Origin: Draconibacterium sediminis
GTDB taxonomy: Bacteria > Bacteroidota > Bacteroidia > Bacteroidales > Prolixibacteraceae
Length of the DNA stretch: 64,000 nucleotides
Assembly (NCBI RefSeq): GCF_000949475.1
Contig: NZ_JRHC01000001.1
Coordinates: 2,046,001 to 2,110,000 of the forward strand
Direction: 5' to 3'
The notes beneath the pieces are model-generated. The model did not search any database, was not told the origin of the DNA, and saw only the letters and a list, made by a program, of their open reading frames with translations. How positions within the stretch are numbered: the stretch's first letter is position 1; every line of letters begins with the position of its first letter. The position numbers were made by a program, and so were the translations under genes. Shown one piece after another: positions 18,996-29,094 of the stretch.

Positions 18996-21290
18996 ATGAA
19001 TTTAAAAATTGGAAGCATAGCCATCCTGCTGATGGTATTATTGGCATGTAATGCCGAAAAGGTAGAAAAACCATATAACAAAGGTATTAGTGTGACTCCC
19101 AGACCGACAAGTATCGTGAAGGGTGAAGGTGTTTTTACGCTTAATAGAAAAACTGTTTTTGTTGCTGAAAGCGAGCAGATTTCTGAGGTCATAACACTTT
19201 TCGCCAAAAAGCTTAAAACCTCCACTGGCTATGAGATGGATGTAGTGAATACAAACCCCCGGGATAATTTCATTAATGTGGTAATTGAAACTCAACAATT
19301 AGCAAATGATGAAGCCTACAAGTTGAAAGTAACATCAAAAAATATTGAGATCACAGGAAGTACCATCAAAGGAATCTTCTATGGTTTACAGACTTTACTT
19401 CAATTGCTCCCTGCGGAGGTGGAAAGTTCAACATTGGTAACAGATGTGGATTGGAATATTCCCATTGTAGATATCCAGGATGAACCCCGTTTTAAGTACC
19501 GAGGTTTACATTTGGATGTATGTCGTCATTATGTGCCTGTTGAAGACATCAAGAAACATCTTGATATGATGGCGATGTTCAAAATGAATAAATTTCACTG
19601 GCACCTGACCGAGGATCAAGGGTGGCGAATCGAGATAGAGAAATATCCATTGTTAACACAAATCGGTTCTAAGCGCATTGAGGGAGAGGGAAATGAATAC
19701 GGTGGTTTTTATACGCAACAAGAGGTTAAGGAGATTGTGGCCTATGCATCAGACCGTATGATTGATGTAATTCCTGAGATTGAATTGCCGGGACATGCCT
19801 TGGCGGCTTTAACCGCATATCCCGAGTACTCTTGTACAGGCGGTCCTTTTAAAGTAAGAAATATTTGGGGGGTTGAACCTGATGTGTATTGCGCCGGGAA
19901 GGAAGAGACTTTTGAATTTTTGGAAGACATCATTGATGAAGTAGTGGCGCTTTTCCCGTCAGAATATTTCCATATTGGAGGCGATGAGTGTCCCAAAACC
20001 AGATGGGAAAGTTGTATGTTATGTCAGCGCCGAATGAAAGAGGAAGGCCTGAAGGATGAGCATGAGCTGCAAAGCTATTTTGTTCAGCGCATTGAAAAAG
20101 TGCTTTTAGCACATGGCAAAAAGATGATTGGTTGGGATGAAATTCTGGAAGGAGGCCTGGCTGAGTCGGCAGCAGTCATGTCGTGGCGAGGCGAAGATGG
20201 AGGGATTGAAGCAGCTACGCATGGTCATGATGTGGTTATGACGCCCGGTAATTGGTGTTACCTTGATCATTTTCAGGGGGATTCAAGAGTTGAACCCGTA
20301 GCTATTGGTGGTTATACCACACTTGAAGAGTCCTACTCTTATGAGCCAGTACCTGAACAATTGAAAGCAGAAATGGCTAAACATGTGCTTGGAACTCAAG
20401 GTAATGTCTGGACTGAATACATGTATACTCCGGAGTTAATTGAATATCGTGTCTACCCAAGAATCATTGCATTGGCGGAAGTGAACTGGACCTCTAAAGA
20501 GAATAAAAATTTTACGGATTTTGCCAGACGAATGGACAATCAGTATGTACGCATGGATATGCACGATATCAACTACCACATTCCGTTACCGGAAGGACCC
20601 TGTAATAAGGTGGTTTTTACTAATTCTGCTAAAGTTGAATTTACAACAACACGTCCTGTCAAAATGGTTTACACACTGGATGGTAGTGAACCAACTGCTG
20701 AGTCGGCAGTTTATGAGCAGCCTTTTAACCTTTCTGAGAATACAGAGATAAAAATAGCCTCAGTATTAAGTAGTGGTAAAATGAGCAAAGTGCGCACCAT
20801 CGTGGTTGAGAAACAGCCATTTAAGCCTGCAGTAGACGTGGGAACTAAAAGGAAAGGTTTAAAAGAGAAATATACCAAAGGTGATTTTATTTATGTGGCT
20901 GATTTGGAGAAGGTAAAGGATTGGACGGAAACAGCCAGTGATGTGAACCTGCCCCCCGCCTACACCAACGCTCAAATTGATGAACCATCAGCTCACATAT
21001 TATCCGGCTATATTGAAATGCCTGAAGATGGAATCTATGAGTTCTCGACGAATGTAGATCAGTTCTTTTTAGGTGGTCAGTTGCTTATCAATAATGATGG
21101 AGAAGTGAAACGCTTCTCGAGAAATAATACCACCGTTGCCCTAAAAAAAGGGAAGCATGAAGTAAAACTGATCTATCTGAACAACATTATCGGAGGCTGG
21201 CCCCAGGCATGGAATGGTCCGAGGATTGATTTCAGGTTACAGGGTACAGATGAATTCACAAAGGTATCTCAGGAAATGTATAGCTTTTAA
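18996..21290 (+). CDS. GH20 beta-N-acetylhexosaminidase with C-terminal PA14-like domain
   Basis: A 764-residue lipoprotein (lipobox LAC, Cys18). The GH20b N-domain lies at about residues 27-155. The catalytic barrel starts FKYRGLHLDVCRHYVPV, carries HWHLTEDQGWRIEI, and has the family's adjacent Asp330-Glu331 pair in HIGGDECP (Asp orients the substrate N-acetyl group, Glu is the acid/base). After the barrel come a chitobiase-type beta segment (YTLDGSEPTAESAVYEQPF) and a PA14-like sandwich (about residues 620-755) that may bind sugar. The enzyme removes terminal beta-GlcNAc or beta-GalNAc by substrate-assisted catalysis. It shows that the target glycan, or a co-occurring one, contains hexosamine. 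Confidence 0.93.
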   Translation: MNLKIGSIAILLMVLLACNAEKVEKPYNKGISVTPRPTSIVKGEGVFTLNRKTVFVAESEQISEVITLFAKKLKTSTGYEMDVVNTNPRDNFINVVIETQQLANDEAYKLKVTSKNIEITGSTIKGIFYGLQTLLQLLPAEVESSTLVTDVDWNIPIVDIQDEPRFKYRGLHLDVCRHYVPVEDIKKHLDMMAMFKMNKFHWHLTEDQGWRIEIEKYPLLTQIGSKRIEGEGNEYGGFYTQQEVKEIVAYASDRMIDVIPEIELPGHALAALTAYPEYSCTGGPFKVRNIWGVEPDVYCAGKEETFEFLEDIIDEVVALFPSEYFHIGGDECPKTRWESCMLCQRRMKEEGLKDEHELQSYFVQRIEKVLLAHGKKMIGWDEILEGGLAESAAVMSWRGEDGGIEAATHGHDVVMTPGNWCYLDHFQGDSRVEPVAIGGYTTLEESYSYEPVPEQLKAEMAKHVLGTQGNVWTEYMYTPELIEYRVYPRIIALAEVNWTSKENKNFTDFARRMDNQYVRMDMHDINYHIPLPEGPCNKVVFTNSAKVEFTTTRPVKMVYTLDGSEPTAESAVYEQPFNLSENTEIKIASVLSSGKMSKVRTIVVEKQPFKPAVDVGTKRKGLKEKYTKGDFIYVADLEKVKDWTETASDVNLPPAYTNAQIDEPSAHILSGYIEMPEDGIYEFSTNVDQFFLGGQLLINNDGEVKRFSRNNTTVALKKGKHEVKLIYLNNIIGGWPQAWNGPRIDFRLQGTDEFTKVSQEMYSF

Positions 21291-21310
21291 AAATTGAAGA
21301 TATTGAAATT

Positions 21311-23395
21311 ATGAAATACAAGAAATTAGGCCTTTGGGCGATATTATTAATATTTATTACTTCGTGCAAGCAGGTTGATCCACCCTTAGCAGTAGGGCCA
21401 GTTCCAACTGATGCACAGCTTAAATGGCATGAAATGGAACAATACGCATTTGTCCATTTTAGTATGAATACTTTTACCGATATTGAGTGGGGATATGGTG
21501 ATAAAAGTCCAGAACTGTTTAACCCAACCGACCTGGATTGTCGCCAGTGGGCCAGAGTGTGCAAAGAGGCCGGATTGAAAGGAATTATCATCACGGCCAA
21601 ACACCACGATGGATTTTGTTTGTGGCCTTCGAAATACACCGAATACTCAGTGAAAAATTCACCCTGGCGTGATGGGAAAGGTGATTTGTTAAGAGAGCTT
21701 TCTGATGCGTGTAAAGAATATGGATTAAAGTTTGGAGTTTACTTGTCTCCCTGGGATCGAAACCATCCCGATTATGGAAAGCCGGAGTATATCACCTATT
21801 TCCGTAACCAATTACGAGAGTTACTGACCAACTATGGTGATGTGTTTGAGATTTGGTTCGATGGTGCTAACGGAGGATCTGGATACTATGGCGGAGCAAA
21901 TGAGACCAGGAATGTTGATCGTAAAACATACTACGATTGGGAAAATACCTATAAGATTGTACGCGAATTACAACCTAATGCCATTTTATTTAGTGACGCT
22001 GGCCCCGGATGTCGCTGGTGTGGTAATGAAGAGGGTTGGGTTGGAAAAACTAATTGGAGCACGTTGCGTAGGGATGAGGTGTGGCCGGGATGGCCTCATT
22101 ACGAACAACTTCGGTATGGGCATGAAGATGGTACCCATTGGGTGCCGGCTGAGGTTGATGTATCTATTCGTCCGGGATGGTTCTATCATCAATCAGAAGA
22201 CCACAAAGTGAAGACCTTACCACATCTGTTGGATATTTATTACCATTCAGTAGGACGAGGAGCGACTTTACTGATAAACTTCCCTGTTGATCCAAGAGGT
22301 CTGATTCATGAAACGGATGAGGAGCAGATATTAAAGCTTTCGAATGCACTGAAGGCCGATTTTGCTGTTGACCTGGCACAGGGGGAAGATGCAGAAGCCG
22401 ATAACGAGAGAGGAAACTCTGGAAAATACAAGGCTGCTAACGTAACCGATGGTGACAAGGAAACCTATTGGGCTACCGATGATCAAGTATCGGAAGCATC
22501 ACTGACGATCAATCTTGAAGAGCCTACTGAATTTAACCGTTTCCTGATCCAGGAGTACATCAGATTGGGGCAACGTGTTAAAGAGTTTACTTTGGAAGCT
22601 TTGGTTAACGGAGAATGGAAGACTCTGGCTGAAGAAACGACCATCGGGTACAAAAGGATATTACGGTTACCAACCACAACAGCAACAAAGGTGAGGGTGA
22701 ACATTAAAAGTGCCAAAGCTTCACCGTTGATTTCTAACGTTGAAATCTATAACGCTCCAAAAATATTAACTGCACCAGTCATTTCCAGAAATAAGGAGGG
22801 ATTACTTAAAATACACTCGGCTGACAAAGAAGTAAAAGTGTATTATACTATGGATGGTTCTGAGCCTAACGAGAAGTCAAATAGCTACACCGAACCATTT
22901 ATTTTGGATCGTAAAGCCATAGTGAAAGCCATAACTGTGGATCCGTTGTCGGATAAAAGAAGTCCCGTAAGTAGAGAAGCATTTGACATAGTCAAAAAGC
23001 AATGGAAAGTTGTTGGCGTAAATGATGAAAATGTCAATAAAATATTTGACGGTGATCCATCCACCGTATGGCATCAGAAAGGAGCAAAAATGCCGGTTGA
23101 TTTGGTGGTTGATCTCGGTGACGTAAACTCAGTTAAAGGATTTAGGTACCTGCCTGACCAGAGTCGTTGGTCAGACGGAATCATTTTTAATTATGAGTTT
23201 TATGGATCAGAAAACGGACGTTCATGGAAGTTGTTGAGTGAAGGTGAGTTTTCGAATATTAAAAATAGTCCTATATGGCAAACCAAATATTTTGAGCCGG
23301 TTAAAGTAAAGTATTTGAAGTTGAAAGCATTGAACAATACAAATGATAACCATGCTGTTGGTTACGCTGAATTTGATATTGTAACCAACGATTAA
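21311..23395 (+). CDS. GH29 alpha-L-fucosidase-family enzyme with F5/8-type C domains
   Basis: A 694-residue lipoprotein (lipobox TSC, Cys19). The GH29 barrel shows HFSMNTFTDIEWGYG near the N-terminus, ITAKHHDGFCLWPSKYT, and the nucleophile Asp184 in FEIWFDGANGG. Two discoidin-like sandwiches (about residues 360-480 and 570-690) flank a chitobiase-like segment (YTMDGSEPNEKSNSYTEPF). GH29 enzymes are retaining exo-alpha-L-fucosidases; the plan with FDGANGG and trailing discoidin domains is that of the 1,3/1,4-linkage-specific branch in Bacteroidota, an assignment from memory. L-fucose and D-arabinose share ring stereochemistry (D-arabinose lacks C6), so a D-arabinopyranoside substrate cannot be excluded. 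Confidence 0.92.
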   Translation: MKYKKLGLWAILLIFITSCKQVDPPLAVGPVPTDAQLKWHEMEQYAFVHFSMNTFTDIEWGYGDKSPELFNPTDLDCRQWARVCKEAGLKGIIITAKHHDGFCLWPSKYTEYSVKNSPWRDGKGDLLRELSDACKEYGLKFGVYLSPWDRNHPDYGKPEYITYFRNQLRELLTNYGDVFEIWFDGANGGSGYYGGANETRNVDRKTYYDWENTYKIVRELQPNAILFSDAGPGCRWCGNEEGWVGKTNWSTLRRDEVWPGWPHYEQLRYGHEDGTHWVPAEVDVSIRPGWFYHQSEDHKVKTLPHLLDIYYHSVGRGATLLINFPVDPRGLIHETDEEQILKLSNALKADFAVDLAQGEDAEADNERGNSGKYKAANVTDGDKETYWATDDQVSEASLTINLEEPTEFNRFLIQEYIRLGQRVKEFTLEALVNGEWKTLAEETTIGYKRILRLPTTTATKVRVNIKSAKASPLISNVEIYNAPKILTAPVISRNKEGLLKIHSADKEVKVYYTMDGSEPNEKSNSYTEPFILDRKAIVKAITVDPLSDKRSPVSREAFDIVKKQWKVVGVNDENVNKIFDGDPSTVWHQKGAKMPVDLVVDLGDVNSVKGFRYLPDQSRWSDGIIFNYEFYGSENGRSWKLLSEGEFSNIKNSPIWQTKYFEPVKVKYLKLKALNNTNDNHAVGYAEFDIVTND

Positions 23396-23410
23396 AAGAA
23401 ATAAAAGACT

Positions 23411-25462
23411 ATGAATTTGATACGTATCATCCTATTAATACCATTTTTTTGTGCATTTATAAATGCAAACGCACAAAAAAGCGGTTTGTTTACCGAAGGA
23501 TCACGGCAAGTACATCTGGATTTTCATACAACTGAAAAACTAGAGAATATCGGGAAAGACTGGAATAAAGAGAATTGGCAGCAGACTCTCAAAGTTGGAC
23601 ATGTGAATTCTATCAACATATTTGCGAAGGGACATCACGGTTGGTGTTATTACAATACCGAGGTGGGTAAACGTCACCCCAATCTGGATTTTGATTTATT
23701 TAAAGCGCAGTTGGAGGCATGCCACGAAATAGGCGTGACCGCTCAGGCTTATGTTACCGTTGGATGGAATGTATTGGATGCACATGAACATCCCGAATGG
23801 GTTTCTACCGGGAAAGACGGAAAGAACCAGTTTGCCGAAATGGAAGCAAATGCCAAACCCGGAGAGCCATTTCCCTGGGGGTGGCCCACTTTATCGCCGG
23901 AAGGTGGATATCTGGAACATTTGCTGAAACATACCGAAGAGATAGCAAAGAACTACGAGGTCGATGGTTTTTGGTTCGATATTGTTCCGGTTGGCAGTAT
24001 TAACTACAACGAATGGAGCAAGAAGGATATGGAAGCCAATGGGGTAGATTGGAACAACGAAAAAGAAGCATGGGCACATCATTGTAAAAAAATGCACGCG
24101 TTTTTTCAACAAACCAATGCTGTAATTAAAAAGTACAGACCTAATGCTACAATTTATTACAACTGGACTACGGGAATGAACGATCCCCGGATTTTAAAGG
24201 AAGCTTACTATCAATATAATACTAAACAGGATTTAGAAGATTTGCCAACTACCTGGGCAGGTTACGATGTGTTTCCGGTTCGTGCAAAATTTTATGCCAA
24301 CACAGGTAAGCCCATTGTGGCTATGAGTGGTAAATTTCATTCGGCCTGGGGTGAATTTGGTGGATTCAAACACAAAAATGCAATCTGGTACGAAGCGGTA
24401 AACATGTTGTCGTTTGGTGCAATGGCTAACTTTGGCGATCAACTGCATCCAACCGGAAAACTGGAGAAAGCAACCTACGACAATATTGGATATGCCTATT
24501 CTTATATCGAAAAAATTGAAAAATACTGTGTGGATGCCAAACAATTGGCAAAAACAGCTGTGTGGTTAAATTTTTCAGGAAAAGACAATGATCTTACCCG
24601 AATGCTTCTCGAACATCAGGTAAACTTTGTGGTTGCAAATAATCTGAAAGACTGGAGTGCCGTAGATGTGCTTATTCTTCATAGCGGTGTTAGGTTGAAC
24701 GAACAAGAATCCAAACAAATTAAGGAATTTGTTGACAACGGTGGAAAGTTGTTAATTATTGGTAAAGGAGCATTTGAGGATGGAAAGTGGAAATTCGATA
24801 TTGGAGCTAAGTATCTTGGAGAGTCAAATTATCAAGTTGATTATACTCTTGTGTCAGACAAGTTAAATAACAATTTGGTTCAATCGCCATTTTTGAATCG
24901 GAATCCTGCTATACGAGTTGAACCGGAAAATGAAACCGAGATATTGGCGCAAATATATGAGCCATACTTCGACCGCACTGTTGAACATTGGACTTCACAC
25001 GATAATGTTCCATATCAAACAACACCCGCAACACATCCTGCAGTTATAAGAAAAGGAAACATTGTATGGTGTGCACATGATTTAGAAACTATTTATTCAA
25101 AAGAAGGATCTCAAGTTCATCGTCAGTTGTTTTTTAATGCCTTAAGTCAATTACTTTCTGATCCTTTGGTAAAGGTGGAAATGCCAAGTTGCGGACGCTT
25201 AAATTTATTACATCAACCCCGGGAGAATCGCTATGTGGTGCATCTTACCTACGGAACACCTCATAAGCGTGGCAGGGCACAAGTGATTGAGGATTTGGTG
25301 CCCTTGTATAACGTACCTGTGAGTGTTGATTTCGATGAAAAAATCAAAAAGGCATATACTATTCCAGGAAAGCAATCATTGAAAATGAATAAGGTTGATG
25401 GTAAACTACACATAGTGGTGCCTGAATTCAAGTGCCATACTGCAGTAGTTTTTGAGTATTAG
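23411..25462 (+). CDS. GHL6-like putative glycoside hydrolase with trimerisation-type domain
   Basis: A 683-residue exported protein (Sec signal, about residues 1-21, ending NANAQ). The N-terminal half looks like a (beta/alpha)8 barrel related to GH29/GH42: NSINIFAKGHHGWCYYNTEVG, then AQAYVTVGWNVLDAHEHPEW, and FWFDIVPVGSINY. The FWFD aspartate is a candidate nucleophile by analogy with GH29. The C-terminal half carries a class-I-glutamine-amidotransferase-like or beta-galactosidase trimerisation fold (VDVLILHSGVRLN, DNGGKLLIIGKGAF). This matches the uncharacterised hypothetical glycosyl hydrolase 6 plan, so it is a likely enzyme without a known activity. It lies between GH29 and the GH172 genes. 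Confidence 0.7.
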   Translation: MNLIRIILLIPFFCAFINANAQKSGLFTEGSRQVHLDFHTTEKLENIGKDWNKENWQQTLKVGHVNSINIFAKGHHGWCYYNTEVGKRHPNLDFDLFKAQLEACHEIGVTAQAYVTVGWNVLDAHEHPEWVSTGKDGKNQFAEMEANAKPGEPFPWGWPTLSPEGGYLEHLLKHTEEIAKNYEVDGFWFDIVPVGSINYNEWSKKDMEANGVDWNNEKEAWAHHCKKMHAFFQQTNAVIKKYRPNATIYYNWTTGMNDPRILKEAYYQYNTKQDLEDLPTTWAGYDVFPVRAKFYANTGKPIVAMSGKFHSAWGEFGGFKHKNAIWYEAVNMLSFGAMANFGDQLHPTGKLEKATYDNIGYAYSYIEKIEKYCVDAKQLAKTAVWLNFSGKDNDLTRMLLEHQVNFVVANNLKDWSAVDVLILHSGVRLNEQESKQIKEFVDNGGKLLIIGKGAFEDGKWKFDIGAKYLGESNYQVDYTLVSDKLNNNLVQSPFLNRNPAIRVEPENETEILAQIYEPYFDRTVEHWTSHDNVPYQTTPATHPAVIRKGNIVWCAHDLETIYSKEGSQVHRQLFFNALSQLLSDPLVKVEMPSCGRLNLLHQPRENRYVVHLTYGTPHKRGRAQVIEDLVPLYNVPVSVDFDEKIKKAYTIPGKQSLKMNKVDGKLHIVVPEFKCHTAVVFEY

Positions 25463-25538
25463 ATTAGGCTGTGTACGGATGATCTTATTGGTTTTTCGAT
25501 TATCAATACCCTTTGGAAGAATGATAAAAATAAACATC

Positions 25539-27605
25539 ATGCTACGTAAAATTATAATTGTTGTCCTTTTTCTTTGTGCTATCTCTGTTGTAGTTGAAGC
25601 AAAATCAAAGAAAAATGTCAAGAAGGGGGAAGTTACCTTTCGATCTTTGTTGGATGAGATGATTAACCGTGATGCTCTAACGCGTTACCCTGATCCGTAT
25701 TATACTTTTAAGCAGTTTAGTAGTTACGATCGCCGTTCAAATGTCATCAATGACTCTACCTGGTTTGCCAATTCCGATTGCGACCAGTTTATCAGGGTAG
25801 AAAATAACGAGGGACGTGAAGAAAGTGTATTGATGGACATGCAGGGGGCTGGCTCTATCGTTCGATTTTGGATAACAGGTAATAACCATGGTGCAGGAAC
25901 TTTGCGCATTTACCTTGATGGTAACACGAAACCGATAATCGAAGCCAAGCTAATTGACTTTGTCAGTAAAAATGAGGTCGGCGCGCCTTTGAGTTCGTCT
26001 GTGTCACCTCAAACAAATTATATGCGGCGCGGGCACAATCTTTATCTGCCCATTCCATTTGCAGAAAGCTGCAAAGTGACTTATGAGATGCGATCGGTAA
26101 ATAAAGACGAAACTTTATACTATTGTATTAATGCTCGGGAATATGCCAAAGGAACCAGGGTCGAAAGTTTCTCTGATAAGTCGATTGAGCAAAACAAAGT
26201 TTTGATTCAGGAAGTGAACAAGGTTCTAAGTTCAAACGGGACTTCTGTGGCTGATGGGAAAATATTTAATCTTCCGCTGGCAATTGGGAAAGAGACATCT
26301 ATAAAGTTAGATCAGGAAGGACGTGCAATCAGTAGTTTAAGTGTAAAGATAGAAGGAGTTAATCTGAAACGAGCATTGCGCGATATCATTGTAAAGTGTA
26401 CATTTGATGGTGTTCAGACAGTTTGGTGTCCGATCGGTGATTTTTTTGGTACAGGTTATGAACTTCATGCATCAGAAACTTACTACACCAAAGTGAAAGA
26501 GGATGGAAGTATGACGGTTTACTGGCTCATGCCATACCGGGAAAACTGTAGTATATCATTCGAAAATATTGGAAATGTACCTTATCAGTTATCGGGTAAT
26601 GTAACCACAAAGCCGTACAGCTGGACCCAAAACTCAATGTATTTTAATGCCAGTTGGAAACAGTTTACAGCTCTTTCAACAGGAGAAAACAAGGCGCGTA
26701 TTGGCTATGGAGGTTGTTTCGATATGAACTTTGTAACACTTAACGGAAAAGGAGTATACGTGGGAGATGTGATTACACTCTTTAATACGTCCTTAGGCGG
26801 TCACTGGAAAAGCTGGTGGGGTGAAGGTGATGAAAAAGTTTACCTGGATGGTGAAACTTTTCCTTCCATCATAGGAACAGGTACTGAGGATTATTATGGA
26901 TATGCCTGGTGTGAATATGCTCCTTTCAATCACCCCTATCTGTCGCAACCCATTGGAGGAGGTAATTTCAAGTTCGATATGACCGTGAATATGCGTTACA
27001 GAGGTCTGGATGCAATGCCTTTTGCCCAATCACTCAAGTTCGATATGGAGATGTGGCACTGGACCAAAACCAGACTTAATTTTGCACCAACAACATTCTA
27101 TTATATGGTTCCAGGCGGCAAAGATAATAGTATTGCTGATTATGAAGGAGCGAAAGCAAAATTGGCTTTTGATCGGTTTGATATTTTAAAAGCAGAAGCA
27201 GAAGATGGTAAGCTGGAAGGTGAAAATATGCGTATTATCGGAGTTGATAAAAACACCTATGGCTTTTATGATAATAGTGTATCAGGGGGCGTTGCTATGA
27301 TGTGGCGAAATGGAGAGTTGGGTGAAACCCGCACTTTTGAATTTGATGCGGATGCTCATAGCCGTATGACTCAAATTGCCCTTGGTTCTTCTGTTGCGAA
27401 TGGAATCTACGAGATAGAGCTTAATGGAAGGAAAATCCTCACCTGGGACAGTAATCTTAATAATACGCTACCTCAAATATTTGAATTGGATGCGGTAAAT
27501 CTGAAACGCACCAATTCATTAATTGTGAAATTGCTATCGAAGAAAAACGATGCTGGAAACTGTGATTTGATAATCGATTATTCATTAATTAAAAGAAATC
27601 AATGA
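25539..27605 (+). CDS. GH172 (DUF2961) exo-furanosidase-like protein, copy 1
   Basis: The ATG at 25539 is chosen because it begins a good Sec signal (MLRKIIIVVLFLCAISVVVEA); an ATG at 25521 is also possible. The product is 688 residues, with no lipobox, so probably free in the periplasm. The GH172 core has SLLDEMINRDALTRYP and SSYDRRS at the start, GAGSIVRFW in the first jelly roll, and WWGEGDEKVY...IGTGTEDYYGYAW. Glu429 (GEGDE) and Glu450 (GTEDY) are 21 residues apart, matching the nucleophile and acid/base spacing I recall for the bifidobacterial difructose-dianhydride enzyme (Glu270/Glu291). Known GH172 enzymes cleave alpha-D-arabinofuranosides or alpha-D-fructofuranosides. An extra C-terminal beta domain spans about 540-688. 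Confidence 0.9.
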   Translation: MLRKIIIVVLFLCAISVVVEAKSKKNVKKGEVTFRSLLDEMINRDALTRYPDPYYTFKQFSSYDRRSNVINDSTWFANSDCDQFIRVENNEGREESVLMDMQGAGSIVRFWITGNNHGAGTLRIYLDGNTKPIIEAKLIDFVSKNEVGAPLSSSVSPQTNYMRRGHNLYLPIPFAESCKVTYEMRSVNKDETLYYCINAREYAKGTRVESFSDKSIEQNKVLIQEVNKVLSSNGTSVADGKIFNLPLAIGKETSIKLDQEGRAISSLSVKIEGVNLKRALRDIIVKCTFDGVQTVWCPIGDFFGTGYELHASETYYTKVKEDGSMTVYWLMPYRENCSISFENIGNVPYQLSGNVTTKPYSWTQNSMYFNASWKQFTALSTGENKARIGYGGCFDMNFVTLNGKGVYVGDVITLFNTSLGGHWKSWWGEGDEKVYLDGETFPSIIGTGTEDYYGYAWCEYAPFNHPYLSQPIGGGNFKFDMTVNMRYRGLDAMPFAQSLKFDMEMWHWTKTRLNFAPTTFYYMVPGGKDNSIADYEGAKAKLAFDRFDILKAEAEDGKLEGENMRIIGVDKNTYGFYDNSVSGGVAMMWRNGELGETRTFEFDADAHSRMTQIALGSSVANGIYEIELNGRKILTWDSNLNNTLPQIFELDAVNLKRTNSLIVKLLSKKNDAGNCDLIIDYSLIKRNQ

Positions 27606-29092
27606 AACGAGGATTGAAGTCGAGAAATGTTTTGTTCTGTTTCGTAATTATTTATCTGATATTGCAGGGATGTTCCTCGAATATTGACGTATACAAAGAA
27701 ATTTCAGACGTTTCCCGGATGGCTAAGGAGAAGTCGACTTGGCAAGCACATATGTTCAGTAGTTATGATCGTAGTGGTGGTAATGACGATGGATTCGCCG
27801 GAACCTACTCTCAACTTCGGGTTGAAAATGGGAACAGTGTATTGGCCGAAGCTACCGGTGCTGGTTACATCAGTCGTATCTGGTTCACCCATTCCGAACA
27901 TCACCGGGATGGATTGCTGAACCTGGAAAACGAACACATTCGGATTTTTATCGATAATCATACCGTGCCTACCATTTATTTGCCACTGGAGGCTATTTTT
28001 AACGGTAGAGAATCCGGCTTCCCTTCTGGATTGGTTGGGAAAGGATTGGGTGGCTGGTATTGTTATGTTCCGATTCCATATTCCAACTATTGCCGTGTTG
28101 AGGTTGAGGGAACAGGCGTTCGTTTTTATCAGATCAATCTACAGGAATATACAGGAGATAAAAAGGTAGTAAGCTTTCGGAGCAGAAACATTGACAAAGC
28201 CAATCAGCAACTGAAAGCAGCAGGGCAGTTGTTACTGACTGGCCTGGCAGATGGAGATGAGCTGCAGCATCAAACATTGAGTATTAACGCTGAAAGTAAG
28301 GGCTTTGTAGAATTAAGTAGGGTACAGGGGCAGATCAGCAGGCTATTTCTAGAGACAACACCTGAAAAACTGACGGCTCTTTTAAACAGCAGAATCCGCA
28401 TTTTTTGGGATGGGCAAAAGGAGCCGGCTGTTGATGTGCCGGTGAATATGTTTTTTGCAATTGCAGATCGTCATTGTTTGCACCAATCATTATTGGCAGG
28501 CTTCAGAAATGATAGATTGTACAATTATCTTCCCATGCCATTCTCTCGGGGGGCAAGGATTGAAATTGAGGCCGCTGACGAAGCCTTTGATGTAAAGATT
28601 GGCTACCAGATCGAAAAATACACCGCTGATGAGGTGCTTTACCTGTCGGCTTTTTATAATGAAGCGTTACCGGCTAATGATGTGGATCGACCTTTTCTGT
28701 TGCTCGATACAAAAGGAGCGGGGCACTATGTGGGTACCTTTTTAATGACCGAGGCCAAAACCCATGGCGATGAGCAGTTGCCTGTTTGGCTTGAAGGGGA
28801 TGAGGTATTCACTTGCGATGGAGAAATGCGTATCCATGGAACCGGAACTGAAGACTACTTCAACTGTGGTTGGTATTCCGTTCCGGGCAGATTAAATAAT
28901 CCGGGCAGTTTCCCTTTGCATGGATTTCCGCAATTTAGTATGAACGAAATTGGCAAAGCCTCGGCATATCGCTGGCATCTTTCAGATCCGGTACCTTTTA
29001 AGGAGTCGATTCATGTAAGTGTGGAGCACGGCACCAACAATACTATTGTGGGAGATTATAGAAGTGTGGCGTTTTACTATTTAAAGTATTAA
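27602..29092 (+). CDS. GH172 (DUF2961) lipoprotein, copy 2, divergent short form
   Basis: A 496-residue lipoprotein (lipobox QGC, Cys24) whose ATG overlaps the previous stop by 4 bases (ATGA), so the two are translationally coupled. The fold is GH172: FSSYDRSGGNDD, GAGYISRIWF, and WLEGDEVF...HGTGTEDYFNCGWY. It differs from the other three copies. It lacks the LLxEM(T)xR N-terminal helix, the Trp-Gly of WWGEGDE is Trp-Leu, and Glu398 to Glu417 is 19 residues rather than 21. It also has no added C-terminal domain. It probably belongs to another GH172 subgroup with a different linkage preference. Confidence 0.87.
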   Translation: MKRGLKSRNVLFCFVIIYLILQGCSSNIDVYKEISDVSRMAKEKSTWQAHMFSSYDRSGGNDDGFAGTYSQLRVENGNSVLAEATGAGYISRIWFTHSEHHRDGLLNLENEHIRIFIDNHTVPTIYLPLEAIFNGRESGFPSGLVGKGLGGWYCYVPIPYSNYCRVEVEGTGVRFYQINLQEYTGDKKVVSFRSRNIDKANQQLKAAGQLLLTGLADGDELQHQTLSINAESKGFVELSRVQGQISRLFLETTPEKLTALLNSRIRIFWDGQKEPAVDVPVNMFFAIADRHCLHQSLLAGFRNDRLYNYLPMPFSRGARIEIEAADEAFDVKIGYQIEKYTADEVLYLSAFYNEALPANDVDRPFLLLDTKGAGHYVGTFLMTEAKTHGDEQLPVWLEGDEVFTCDGEMRIHGTGTEDYFNCGWYSVPGRLNNPGSFPLHGFPQFSMNEIGKASAYRWHLSDPVPFKESIHVSVEHGTNNTIVGDYRSVAFYYLKY

Positions 29093-29094
29093 CA

